Notes: generated by a model not told the origin, from the sequence alone. DNA of 64,000 nt from Sphingomonas arenae (GCF_016924655.1 NZ_JAFFJU010000002.1:806001-870000); one strand, 5' to 3'; shown: positions 45,565 to 53,133, counted from the stretch's first letter. Program-made: numbers and translations.

Positions 45565-45596
45565 AAAAAAAGCCGCGGAAGGAACACCTCCCGCAG
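45565..45596 (-). terminator. Intrinsic terminator just upstream of terS
   Basis: On the minus strand CTGCGGGAGG-TGTT-CCTTCCGCGG (45596 to 45573) forms a 10-bp stem with two G-T pairs, followed by C and TTTTTTT. This is the only strong hairpin-plus-T-tract found in the window. There is no annotated minus-strand gene before it for 300 bp, so it either ends a short leader or RNA, or attenuates terS-terL. Confidence 0.75.
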
Positions 45597-45687
45597 CCCA
45601 GTGCCACTCATGCTGCCACTTACCGGAGGAGCGTGACGATGTCAAGCATTTTGTGCCGTTCTGGTTACATATTATTGCTGATCGACC

Positions 45688-45747
45688 GCGCTCACGCTGA
45701 GCCTGTCGAAGCGCTTTTCCGCCCTTCGACAAGCTCAGGGTGAGCGC
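45688..45747. repeat. Inverted pair of 26-bp repeats in the terS/endolysin gap
   Basis: GCGCTCACGCTGAGCCTG-TCGAAGCG (45688-45713) faces the reverse form CCCTTCGACAAGCTCAGGG-TGAGCGC (45722-45747) across 8 bp. The left copy uses the GCG ending and the right copy the GGG ending, so the pair is not self-identical. Confidence 0.88.
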
Positions 45748-45770
45748 TCGAAGCTAGAACTCGACCACTA

Positions 45771-45796
45771 GCGCTTACGCTGAGCCTGTCGAAGCG
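45771..45796 (+). repeat. Single 26-bp repeat copy
   Basis: GCGCTTACGCTGAGCCTG-TCGAAGCG, one base off the standard copy (TTACG for TCACG), unpaired with any reverse copy nearby. It lies 23 bp beyond the inverted pair. Confidence 0.85.
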
Positions 45797-45924
45797 CGGA
45801 TTATATGCCTCGAAGTGCTTACGATGGTTCCACGCCCCACTCCACTATCTGGAGAAGACGCTGTCCTACAGCAAACCTGTTTGGTTACCTGCTCTCGACT
45901 CGGACCAATCAATGGAGTGCAAAC

Positions 45925-46485
45925 GTGGAAACGCCAGACATCGAAGACCTGATCGACGCCCTGATCGACCGCGAGGGAGGCTTTGTGAACCATCCGGCCG
46001 ACCGGGGTGGCCCGACCCGCTACGGCATCACGGAGGCCGTCGCCCGCGCACACGGCTATGCCGGCGCCATGGCCTGCCTCCCCCGCCAGGACGCGGAAGC
46101 CATCTACCGGCGCCTCTACTGGACGCGGCCCCGCTTCGACGAGGTCGCCTCCCGCGCTCCCCGGGTGGCGGCCGAGCTGTTCGACACCGGCGCCAACATG
46201 GGCCCCGGCGTTGCCGCCACCTTCCTTCAGCGTGCGCTGACTGCCCTTAACCGCAATGGCGGGGATTACATGGACCTCGTCCCCGATGGCCGGATCGGTC
46301 CGCGCACTCTCAATGCCCTCGACGCCTTTCTCGCGGTCCGCGGCTCCTCCGGAGAGATCGTCCTGCTGCGTGCGCTCGAGGCGCTGCAGGGCGAACGCTA
46401 CCTGCGCCTGGCCGAAAAAAGGCCTGCGAACGAGGCCTTTCTTTACGGCTGGCTCGCGAACCGGATTGGTGAGTCCGTCGGCTGA
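45925..46485 (+). CDS. GH108-type endolysin (N-acetylmuramidase)
   Basis: 186 residues from a GTG; upstream ATGs would add an unrelated basic stretch and lack ribosome sites. The glycosyl hydrolase 108 domain starts with LIDREGGFVNHPADRGGPTRYGIT, where Glu17 of the EGGF motif is the catalytic residue. A C-terminal PG_binding_3-like segment follows (GPRTLNALDAFLAVRG). There is no signal peptide, so it needs the holin encoded next to reach the wall. Endolysins of this type are used by GTAs and prophages for release. It lies divergent from the terS-terL pair, separated by 380 bp of repeat-rich DNA. Confidence 0.88.
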   Translation: METPDIEDLIDALIDREGGFVNHPADRGGPTRYGITEAVARAHGYAGAMACLPRQDAEAIYRRLYWTRPRFDEVASRAPRVAAELFDTGANMGPGVAATFLQRALTALNRNGGDYMDLVPDGRIGPRTLNALDAFLAVRGSSGEIVLLRALEALQGERYLRLAEKRPANEAFLYGWLANRIGESVG

Positions 46486-46515
46486 CCCCGAAACGTAAGA
46501 TCCCAGGAGACCCCC

Positions 46516-46929
46516 ATGTCCATTCTCGAAGCCGTGATCGGCCCCGTCGCCAAGCTCATCGACAAGATCATCCCCGACCCGCAGGCGCGCGATCGTGCCA
46601 AGCTCGAACTGCTGAAGCTCCAGGGCGACCAGGAAATGGCCGCCATCGCCCAGCAGATGCAGGCGATCATCGCCGAGGCCCAGTCCCCCGACCCGTGGAC
46701 CAGCCGCGCCCGGCCGAGCTTCCTCTACGCCATGTATGCGCTGATCCTGTGGGCCATCCCCATGGGCCTGATCGCGGCGGTGAACCCGGCCATGGCCGAC
46801 GGCATCGCGCGGGGCATGACTGCCTACCTGCGCGGCATCCCGGAAGAACTCTATGCTTTGTTCGGGACCGGCTACCTCGGCTACACGGCCGCCCGGACCT
46901 GGGGCAAGGTGAAGGGCGCCGAGAAGTAG
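46516..46929 (+). CDS. Three-TM holin of GTA type
   Basis: 137 residues. An amphipathic/charged N-terminal half (IIPDPQARDRAKLELLKLQGDQEMAAIAQQMQ) is followed by SPDPWTSRARPSFLYAMYALILWAIPMGLIAAV and a further hydrophobic segment to AARTWGKVKG. This is the pattern of the phage/GTA 3TM holin family, which opens the inner membrane for the endolysin. It starts 30 bp after the endolysin with an AGGAGA site, forming a two-gene lysis unit. In Rhodobacter the GTA lysis pair lies apart from the capsid cluster, as here. Confidence 0.85.
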   Translation: MSILEAVIGPVAKLIDKIIPDPQARDRAKLELLKLQGDQEMAAIAQQMQAIIAEAQSPDPWTSRARPSFLYAMYALILWAIPMGLIAAVNPAMADGIARGMTAYLRGIPEELYALFGTGYLGYTAARTWGKVKGAEK

Positions 46930-46969
46930 GCGAGGCAACCGAACGGAGGAGGGGAGGGTTGGCAGCGGA

Positions 46970-47890
46970 ATGAACGACAACCGGCCCCTCTCCCGTCCTC
47001 GTCCCGCCCCCCACCGGTGGCGCAAGGGACCGGCATGGCTTGCCTCGCTGGCGGCGCTCAGCGGCTGCACGCCCGCCGGCCTGCTCAACGGGCTCGACCG
47101 TCTGACACCCACCGCCGAAGGGTCTCGCCGGGCCGCCCGCGGGATCGCCTACGGTCCCGAACCCCGCCAGCAGCTGGATATCTGGGTCCCGAGCGGCAGG
47201 CGCCACCAGAACCAGAAGCTCCCCGTGGTGGTCTTCTTCTACGGCGGCGGGTGGAATAGCGGCAGCCGGGGGGACTATGGCTTCGCTGGCGCGGCCTTCG
47301 CCGGCCAGGGCTTCGTCGCGGTCGTCCCCGACTACCGCCTCGTGCCCGAGGTCCGCTTTCCCGCCTTCGTCGAGGACGGGGCACTCGCCATCCAGTGGGC
47401 GCAAGATCATGCGGCGAGGTTCGGCGGCGATCCCGACCGGATCACCGTCGCCGGCCATTCCGCCGGTGCCTACATCGGCGCCATGCTTGCCCTCGATCCC
47501 AAGTGGCTCCGGCAGGCGAGCGTCGATCCGCAAGTGATCAAGGCGGGCGCCCTGCTCGCCGGCCCGTACGACTTCGCCCCGTTCACGGAGCAGCGCGGCC
47601 GCGACGCCTTCGGTCATTGGGTGAGCCCGCACGAAACCCAGCCTGTCAACTTCGCCCGGAAAAACGCGCCCCCGTTGTTCCTCGCGCATGGCAGCGCCGA
47701 CCGCGTAGTCCTCCCTCGCAACAGCCGCCGCCTCGCGCAGCGGCTGCAGCAGGCCGGTGCTCCCGTCACCCTGAAGCTGTACGAAGGCGCGTCCCACACG
47801 GACGTGATCGTGGCCCTGTCCCGTCCCTTCCGGCGCAAGGCGACAGTGCTCGCCGACAGCGCCGCCTTCCTGCGCGACAACTCGCGCTAG
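46970..47890 (+). CDS. Alpha/beta hydrolase, carboxylesterase-like
   Basis: 306 residues. The N-terminus is hydrophobic with SGC (Cys33) as a possible lipobox after a basic patch, so the protein may be exported. Core features: FFYGGGWNSGSRGDYG (the oxyanion HGGG-like region, here YGGG), nucleophile Ser in VAGHSAGAYIGAML, and His near the end in GASHTDVIVALS, with an Asp in AHGSADRVV. This is the BD-FAE/esterase-lipase type. The substrate is unknown. Its TAG stop shares the CTAG palindrome with the stop of the convergent next gene. Confidence 0.85.
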   Translation: MNDNRPLSRPRPAPHRWRKGPAWLASLAALSGCTPAGLLNGLDRLTPTAEGSRRAARGIAYGPEPRQQLDIWVPSGRRHQNQKLPVVVFFYGGGWNSGSRGDYGFAGAAFAGQGFVAVVPDYRLVPEVRFPAFVEDGALAIQWAQDHAARFGGDPDRITVAGHSAGAYIGAMLALDPKWLRQASVDPQVIKAGALLAGPYDFAPFTEQRGRDAFGHWVSPHETQPVNFARKNAPPLFLAHGSADRVVLPRNSRRLAQRLQQAGAPVTLKLYEGASHTDVIVALSRPFRRKATVLADSAAFLRDNSR

Positions 47891-48501
47891 AAGCGGATCC
47901 GCGCCGTCGCCTGCAGGCTGTGGCCCCGCTGGCGGCTCTCCGTGTCCGGCACCGCCATGGAGCCTTCCGGACCGGTCAGGCTCATCATCCGGTCCGCACT
48001 GCTCTCGGACGCGGCGCCGGTCGGATCGATCGCTCCGCCCTTCACCCGCGTGAACTGATAATGCGCCCCGATCTCCAGCGGCCCGACCCGACGCTCCAGT
48101 CCGGCGCCCATCTGCTTGCCGCTTTCCAGCCGCCCCATGGACCCGGCACCCAGCGCCAGCGGATCGCCCGGCCGGGTGCGCCGCTGGACCTTTCCGCTGC
48201 TCGCCACCAGCCGGGTCCTGTCACCGACCGGCACCACCAGCCGCGCGCGCTTGCCGGTAAGGTCGCTTCCGTCGCGCTGCAGGGTGAACGGCGGCGGCTC
48301 GACCAGCCCTTCGGTCGACGGGTCGGACAGCTTCATCCGCGCGGTTAGGTCGGCCCGGTGCTGATCCTCGGGAAGGCCGAGTGCAAGACCGCGCACCGGC
48401 TCGATGCTGAGCTTGGAATCCTTGGCGATCGCGGGCGCAGCCGCGGGCAGCAGGACCATCAACGACAGCAATCGAAACGGACCCGTCACCATGCCAGGCA
48501 C
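47887..48501 (-). CDS. Exported hypothetical protein, probable beta-rich envelope protein
   Basis: 204 residues with a signal peptide ([17 protein letters not shown], cleavage near residue 26). The mature protein is polar and beta-rich, with alternating hydrophobic residues ([36 protein letters not shown]) and a C-terminal QATARIRF ending in Phe, which is what outer-membrane barrel proteins end with. I recognise no family. It stops with a TAG that overlaps the convergent hydrolase stop, and its start is 110 bp from the divergent hslV. Confidence 0.65.
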   Translation of the reverse strand: MPGMVTGPFRLLSLMVLLPAAAPAIAKDSKLSIEPVRGLALGLPEDQHRADLTARMKLSDPSTEGLVEPPPFTLQRDGSDLTGKRARLVVPVGDRTRLVASSGKVQRRTRPGDPLALGAGSMGRLESGKQMGAGLERRVGPLEIGAHYQFTRVKGGAIDPTGAASESSADRMMSLTGPEGSMAVPDTESRQRGHSLQATARIRF

Positions 48502-48611
48502 AACACTCCGTTCGTCGTTTGGCTCCGGCCTGCATCATGGCGGGACTTGCGCAGCTTGCAACCGGGAAAAACCCTTCCCACTTCGCTGTCCGCACCAGAG
48601 CGGGAGAAATC

Positions 48612-49145
48612 ATGGAAAGCTGGCACGGGACCACGATCCTGGGCGTGAAGAAGGACGGGCGGACGGTGATCGCCGGCGACGGCCAGGTCTCGATGGGCAA
48701 CACGGTGATGAAGCCCAACGCCCGCAAGGTCCGCCGCCTGGGCGCCGACGGCAAGGTCATCGCCGGCTTCGCTGGCGCGACCGCTGACGCCTTCACCCTG
48801 TTCGAGCGGCTGGAGAAGAAGCTTGAAGCCAGCCACGGCCAGCTGATGCGCGCCGCGGTCGAACTCGCCAAGGACTGGCGCACCGACAAGTACCTGCGCA
48901 ACCTCGAGGCGATGATGATCGTCGCCGACGCTGAGGTTCTGCTGATCCTCACCGGCAACGGCGACGTGCTGGAGCCCGAGGGCGGCATCGCGGCGATCGG
49001 GTCCGGCGGCAACTACGCCCTCGCCGCCGCCCGCGCCCTCACCGAATATGAGCCCGACCCCGAAAAGCTCGCGCGCCGAGCCATGGCGATCGCGGCCGAG
49101 GTCTGCGTCTTCACCAACGACCGGCTCACGATCGAGACCGTCTGA
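48612..49145 (+). CDS. hslV: ATP-dependent protease subunit HslV
   Basis: 177 residues. It is processed to a catalytic N-terminal Thr in [10 protein letters not shown], most likely Thr7, and carries the proteasome-beta fold: [64 protein letters not shown]. Twelve subunits form the proteolytic core that HslU feeds with unfolded proteins. In most alphaproteobacteria hslV is directly followed by hslU; here an oxidoreductase gene lies between. The start follows GGGAG 7 nt upstream; a longer upstream frame was rejected. Confidence 0.96.
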   Translation: MESWHGTTILGVKKDGRTVIAGDGQVSMGNTVMKPNARKVRRLGADGKVIAGFAGATADAFTLFERLEKKLEASHGQLMRAAVELAKDWRTDKYLRNLEAMMIVADAEVLLILTGNGDVLEPEGGIAAIGSGGNYALAAARALTEYEPDPEKLARRAMAIAAEVCVFTNDRLTIETV

Positions 49146-49186
49146 CCGCTCGCCTTGCGCGGGCGCAGCCACTAAAGCTCCGGCGG

Positions 49187-50302
49187 GTGATCGAATCCCC
49201 TCTCGCCCGCCGCACGCTTCTTCGTTCCGCCGCCCTCACCGGCGCAGCCCTCGCGCTGCCCGGCTGCGCCACCGTCTCCATTCGCCGCACGGTCCAGGCG
49301 ACCTGCCTCCCGCCCGTCAACGTCGACCCGAGCCGGGTCATCCGCACCGTCGCGGGCCTGCGCCCCTATCGCGCCTCCGGCTTCGTCGTCCGCGCCGAGC
49401 CGCTCGGCTCCAAGCGCCTCGTCCACAATTACGGCCATGGCGGCGCCGGCATCACGCTGAGCTGGGGCAGCGCCCGCCTCGCCACCCAGCTCGGCCTGCA
49501 AGGTCACGCCGGTCCCGTTGCGGTCATCGGCGCCGGCGCGCTCGGCCTCAGCACCGCACGCCTGGTGCAGGAGGCCGGCTTCCCCGTCACCCTCTACACC
49601 GCCCAGCTCCCGCCGGAGACCACCTCCAACATCGCCGGCGGCCAGATCTCCCCCTTCGGCCACTACCGCGAGGGCTCCGTCACGCCGGAGTGGCAACAGC
49701 AGTTCCTGTCCGCGATGGAATACAGCTGGCGCCGCTTCCAGCTGCTGGTCGGCGACGACTACGGCATCCGCTGGCTGACCACCTACACGCAAGGCCACGG
49801 CGACCCGGACCCGACCGACCCGCTCCACCGCTTCCACCCGGCCAGCCGCACCCTCACCTCCGCCCAGCATCCCTTCGCGCTCGACGGCATGGCCAGCTAC
49901 GACACCATGTACGTCGAGACTGGCCGCTATCTCCGCCAGCTCACCCGCGACATCCTCCAGGCCGGCGGCAAGCTGGAGGTGCGCCGCTTCGCGACCCCGG
50001 CCGACATCGCCACCCTGCCCGAACCCCTCATCTTCAACTGCACCGGCCTCGGCTCGCGCGAGCTGTTTGGTGACACGGAGCTTCAGCCCGTGCGCGGCCA
50101 GCTCGCCATCCTCCTGCCTCAGCCGGAGATCCGCTACGCCTTCACGGGCGACGCCGGCTACATGTTCCCCCGCCCCGACGGCATCATCCTCGGCGGCACC
50201 TTCGAGCGCGGCCAGTCCTCCACCATCCCCGAGGCCGCCGCCATTGCCCGCATCCTCCAGACGCACCGGCAGGTCTTCTCCTCCTTCCGCTGCGTCGCTT
50301 GA
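49187..50302 (+). CDS. D-amino-acid-oxidase-like flavoprotein, circularly permuted, Tat-exported
   Basis: 371 residues from a GTG. The start ARRTLLRSAALTGAALALPGCA is a Tat signal with twin Arg and a lipobox-like PGC. The mature protein opens with TVAGLRPYRASGFVVRAEPLG and LVHNYGHGGAGITLSWGSA, which in D-amino-acid oxidases lie at the C-terminal end. Only then comes the FAD-binding GAGALGLSTARLVQEAG, followed by ETTSNIAGGQISP, the middle of the family, and the end LGGTFERGQSS. The order C-part then N-part suggests a circular permutation. It lies between hslV and hslU. Fold call is fairly firm; substrate unknown. It ends 80 bp before hslU. Confidence 0.85.
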   Translation: MIESPLARRTLLRSAALTGAALALPGCATVSIRRTVQATCLPPVNVDPSRVIRTVAGLRPYRASGFVVRAEPLGSKRLVHNYGHGGAGITLSWGSARLATQLGLQGHAGPVAVIGAGALGLSTARLVQEAGFPVTLYTAQLPPETTSNIAGGQISPFGHYREGSVTPEWQQQFLSAMEYSWRRFQLLVGDDYGIRWLTTYTQGHGDPDPTDPLHRFHPASRTLTSAQHPFALDGMASYDTMYVETGRYLRQLTRDILQAGGKLEVRRFATPADIATLPEPLIFNCTGLGSRELFGDTELQPVRGQLAILLPQPEIRYAFTGDAGYMFPRPDGIILGGTFERGQSSTIPEAAAIARILQTHRQVFSSFRCVA

Positions 50303-50382
50303 AGTGCCCCGCCCCGCCACTCATCTAGCGGGGGATGAACTACCAATCTCCCATCCCGCAGGGCAGCGGGGAGCAAACTGAC

Positions 50383-51684
50383 ATGACCGCCGGCCTCACC
50401 CCCAAGGCGATCGTCGCCGCCCTGGACGAGCATATCGTCGGCCAGACCGAGGCCAAGCGCGCAGTCGCAGTCGCGCTGCGCAACCGCTGGCGCCGCCAGC
50501 GCCTCAGCCCGGAGCTGCGCAACGAGGTCACGCCCAAGAACATCCTGATGATCGGGCCCACGGGCTGCGGCAAGACGGAGATCAGCCGCCGCCTCGCCCG
50601 CCTCGCCGACGCGCCCTTCGTCAAGGTCGAGGCCACAAAGTTCACCGAGGTCGGCTATGTCGGTCGCGACGTCGAGCAGATCGCCCGCGACCTCGTCGAG
50701 GAAGCCGTCCGCCTGGAGAAGGAACGCCGCCGCGAGCGCGTCCGCGAAGCCGCGGAGGACGCCGCCATGGACCGCCTGCTCGACGCCCTTACCGGCAAGG
50801 GCTCCAGCGAGGCGACCCGCGCTTCCTTCCGCCAGCGCTTCTCCGACGGCAGCCTCGACGGGGCGGAAGTCGAGATCGAGGTCAGCGAGGCACCGCAAAT
50901 GCCGTTCGACCTGGGCGGCATGGGCGGCCAGGTCGGCATGATCAATCTCGGCGAGATGATGGGCAAGGCGTTCGGCGGCCCGCCCAAGAAACGCCGCAAG
51001 CTCAAGGTCCGTGAAGCCTTCCAGCGCCTCACCGAGGAGGAGGCCGACAAGCGCCTCGACCAGGACGACGTCAACCGCACCGCGCTCGCCGATGCGGAGG
51101 CTAACGGCATCGTCTTCCTCGACGAGATCGACAAGATCGCCGTCTCCGACGTGCGGGGCGGCTCCGTCAGCCGCGAGGGCGTTCAGCGCGACCTCCTGCC
51201 GCTGATCGAGGGCACCACCGTCGCGACCAAGTACGGCCCGATTAAGACCGACCACATCCTGTTCATCGCGTCGGGCGCCTTCCACGTCGCCAAGCCCGCC
51301 GACCTGCTGCCGGAGCTCCAGGGCCGCCTGCCGATCCGGGTGGAGCTACAGGCCCTGACGCAGGAGGACTTCGTCCGCATCCTCTCCGACACCCGCGCCA
51401 GCCTGACCGAGCAGTATCGCGCCTTGCTGGCGACCGAGGAGGTCACGGTCGAGTTCGCCGAGGACGGCATCCACGCCCTCGCCCGCGTCGCGGCGGAGGT
51501 GAACCAGGCGGTCGAGAACATCGGCGCCCGCCGCCTGCAGACGGTCATGGAGAAGCTGCTCGAAACCATCAGCTTTGAAGCGGAGGATCGCCGGGGCGAG
51601 ACCCTCGTGGTGGACGCCGCCTTCGTCGACCAGCAACTCAGCGGCATCGCCCGCAACGCGGACCTCTCACGCTACGTGCTCTAA
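50383..51684 (+). CDS. hslU: ATP-dependent protease ATPase subunit HslU
   Basis: 433 residues. AAA+ unfoldase with [22 protein letters not shown] at the start, Walker A GPTGCGKT (58-65), the GYVGRD pore motif in [15 protein letters not shown], an insertion (I) domain of about 130 residues, Walker [12 protein letters not shown] and the C-terminal SRYVL tail, which docks on HslV. The start at 50383 gives the normal length; an ATG 48 bp upstream is in frame but less likely. It makes ATP-driven translocation into HslV possible. The nearest upstream gene is the oxidoreductase, 80 bp away. Downstream begins a dense repeat cluster. Confidence 0.96.
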   Translation: MTAGLTPKAIVAALDEHIVGQTEAKRAVAVALRNRWRRQRLSPELRNEVTPKNILMIGPTGCGKTEISRRLARLADAPFVKVEATKFTEVGYVGRDVEQIARDLVEEAVRLEKERRRERVREAAEDAAMDRLLDALTGKGSSEATRASFRQRFSDGSLDGAEVEIEVSEAPQMPFDLGGMGGQVGMINLGEMMGKAFGGPPKKRRKLKVREAFQRLTEEEADKRLDQDDVNRTALADAEANGIVFLDEIDKIAVSDVRGGSVSREGVQRDLLPLIEGTTVATKYGPIKTDHILFIASGAFHVAKPADLLPELQGRLPIRVELQALTQEDFVRILSDTRASLTEQYRALLATEEVTVEFAEDGIHALARVAAEVNQAVENIGARRLQTVMEKLLETISFEAEDRRGETLVVDAAFVDQQLSGIARNADLSRYVL

Positions 51685-51711
51685 CGACGCGCCAGGCAAC
51701 CTGAACACCTC

Positions 51712-51892
51712 GCGCTCACGCTGAGCCTGTCGAAGCGTGTCCCCACGCTCACGCTGAGCCGGTCGAAGCGTCCTCAACCACCCTTCGACAAGCTCAGGGT
51801 GAGCGCGTGGGGAGAAGCCCCCCGACCAAGCCGCGCTCACGCTGAGCCTGTCGAAGCGCGTCCCCACGCTTCACTCAACGCCCGTCGAAGCC
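51712..51892. repeat. Cluster of five 26-bp repeat copies downstream of hslU
   Basis: Copies at 51712-51737 (GCGCTCACGCTGAGCCTG start), 51745-51770 (ACGCTCACGCTGAGCCGG), 51833-51858 (identical to the first) and a degenerate one at 51866-51892 run forward; the copy at 51781-51806 (CCCTTCGACAAGCTCAGGG start) is reversed. They fill most of the 288-bp gap between hslU and the GIY-YIG gene. Spacing is irregular, unlike CRISPR. Confidence 0.9.
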
Positions 51893-51928
51893 CACTCCAC
51901 ATCCATGTCGCCCGCCCCTACAGCCCGC

Positions 51929-51954
51929 GCGCTCACCCTGAGCCTGTCGAAGGG
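51929..51954 (+). repeat. 26-bp repeat, left end of the GIY-YIG unit
   Basis: GCGCTCACCCTGAGCCTG-TCGAAGGG, a canonical copy ending 18 bp before the GIY-YIG start. It matches the reverse complement of the copy at 52254-52279 at 25 of 26 positions. Confidence 0.92.
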
Positions 51955-51972
51955 TGACCAGGACCAAAGCCG

Positions 51973-52275
51973 ATGCCCTTCTTCACCTACATCCTCCGCT
52001 GCAGCGACGGCAGCTATTACACCGGCCACACCGACGACCTCGACACCCGCATGGCGCAGCACGCGGTCGGCGAAGGTGCCAAGTACACGGCCGAGCGCCT
52101 GCCCGTGCAACTGCTCTGGTTCACGGACTGCCAGACGCGGGAGCAGGCCTTCGAGCTCGAGAAACAGCTGCAAGGCTGGTCTCGCCGAAAGAAGGAAACC
52201 CTGATGCGCGGCGACTTTCACCTGTTGCCGGAGCTCAGCCGGTCACGAGGTCACCCTTCGACAAGCTCAGGGTGA
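51973..52275 (+). CDS. GIY-YIG domain protein framed by repeats
   Basis: 100 residues, the small UvrC-like GIY-YIG group. FFTYILRCSDGSYYTGHT carries the first motif (YIL..YTG, where GIY-YIG is YxL-YxG-like in this subgroup), then DLDTRMAQHAVGEGAKYTAERLP with conserved Arg and Lys, and the metal-binding Glu in REQAFELEKQLQGW. The last seven residues, HPSTSSG, and the stop are encoded inside the repeat copy at 52254-52279, and another copy lies 18 bp upstream in opposite orientation. It may be a nuclease that handles the repeats, or a host nuclease whose end was overwritten by one. No ribosome site is evident. Confidence 0.88.
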   Translation: MPFFTYILRCSDGSYYTGHTDDLDTRMAQHAVGEGAKYTAERLPVQLLWFTDCQTREQAFELEKQLQGWSRRKKETLMRGDFHLLPELSRSRGHPSTSSG

Positions 52276-52279
52276 GCGC
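52254..52279 (-). repeat. 26-bp repeat, right end of the GIY-YIG unit
   Basis: CCCTTCGACAAGCTCAGGG-TGAGCGC, the reverse form. Its TCAGGGTGA segment encodes the last codons and TGA stop of the GIY-YIG gene. Confidence 0.92.
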
Positions 52280-52303
52280 AAAGGAGCCAAGCCTCAACCG
52301 CTT

Positions 52304-52400
52304 GCGCTCACGCTGAGCCTGTCGAAGCGCCGCCCTCGCGCTCACGCTGAGCCTGTCGAAGCGTCTCCCCACCACCCTTCGACAAGCTCAGGTTGAGCGC
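52304..52400. repeat. Three further 26-bp repeat copies
   Basis: Forward copies at 52304-52329 and 52338-52363 are identical to each other (GCGCTCACGCTGAGCCTG-TCGAAGCG), and a reverse copy with one change (GGTTGAGCGC) occupies 52375-52400. They fill the 153-bp gap before the DUF2459 stop. Together with the cluster at 51712 this makes ten copies within about 690 bp. Confidence 0.9.
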
Positions 52401-52428
52401 ACCGCCTCCTCACAGCCACCCCCGACCC

Positions 52429-53121
52429 TCAAGCCGGAGGCGACCCCACCCGATACCGCCACAACAGCCCCTGCGCGAACGGCGACCACACACTCGCCTC
52501 CACCCCCGCGATCCGCAGCCGGTCCGCCACCCAGTTGTTGCATGTGCTGAGCGCACTCGCCCGCCCCCGCCCGACAAAGAACGCATCCTCCGGCGTGTAC
52601 CCGGGATGGTCGATCCGCTGCGGCCGCCCTTCCGCATCCAGCGTCAGCTCGGCCCGGACCGCGGCCCACAGTCGCCGGTACTCCTCGGGCCGCAGCCGCA
52701 CCGCCCGCATCTCGGTACCCGGATCGTTGGTCCGCTCGACATGCATCACCCGCTCGCCGCCCGCGACCGCAGCCCACAAGGTCCGCGGGCTGATGTCCCA
52801 CCAGGTCGGCGTTTCCAGATAGACCCGCCGCTCACCAGCCCCGAACGCGAACCACCGCGCATCGGCCGGTGCCCCCCGGAACGCCGACGCAGGAAACAGC
52901 GGTCGCCAATCGAGCCCCTCGGCCTCCGCCGGCATGATGATGTCGACGTGGATGCCGTTCGACCGGAGATACACCGTCGTCCCCGCCCCGGCCTCCTCCC
53001 ACGCCCGATTGACGGGGATCAGCGCACCCGCCAGCGCCGCCGCCAGATACAGCAGGGGCACGGCCGCGAGTGCCAGCAGCACCCTTTTGCCCCAACCCCG
53101 ACCCCGCCCTCGTCGCCCCAA
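52429..53121 (-). CDS. TIGR02117/DUF2459 family membrane-associated protein
   Basis: About 230 residues from a TTG at 53121; a GTG at 53082 is also possible, so the exact start is uncertain. One N-terminal membrane helix (VLLALAAVPLLYLAAALAGALI) follows an Arg-rich stretch. The periplasmic part has VYLRSNGIHVDIIMPAEAEGLDW, a hallmark of the DUF2459 (TIGR02117) family, then FFVGRGRASALSTCNNWVADRLR near the C-terminus, which holds a conserved Cys in STCN. The Cys and His arrangement recalls papain-like folds, but no activity is established. It is divergent from tRNA-Pro and ends against the repeat cluster. Confidence 0.8.
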   Translation of the reverse strand: MGRRGRGRGWGKRVLLALAAVPLLYLAAALAGALIPVNRAWEEAGAGTTVYLRSNGIHVDIIMPAEAEGLDWRPLFPASAFRGAPADARWFAFGAGERRVYLETPTWWDISPRTLWAAVAGGERVMHVERTNDPGTEMRAVRLRPEEYRRLWAAVRAELTLDAEGRPQRIDHPGYTPEDAFFVGRGRASALSTCNNWVADRLRIAGVEASVWSPFAQGLLWRYRVGSPPA

Positions 53122-53133
53122 CTCACACCTGCC

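Larger units (their letters stand above)
45597..45924. other. Gap with repeats between divergent GTA-like gene pairs
   Basis: The stretch between the terS terminator and the endolysin start contains three copies of the 26-bp repeat (listed separately) and an AT-richer segment at 45655-45680 (GTTACATATTATTGC), the most promoter-like part. No gene, tRNA or second terminator was found. Open frames across 45805-45924 lack ribosome sites. Confidence 0.55.

Noticed and set aside
43719-45611. A 630-codon frame joining the terminase with upstream sequence
   Set aside because: The first 190 codons are the wrong frame of the TerS-like gene. The coupled GTGA junction at 45029-45032 gives a normal 437-aa large terminase.
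45805-45924. Upstream ATG start for the endolysin adding 40 residues
   Set aside because: The added stretch overlaps repeat-adjacent DNA, has no ribosome site and no similarity to GH108 N-termini; the GTG at 45925 begins right at the catalytic domain.
51712-52400. Possible CRISPR array
   Set aside because: Units are inverted as well as direct, spacing is irregular (8 to over 290 bp), there are no uniform spacers and no cas genes.
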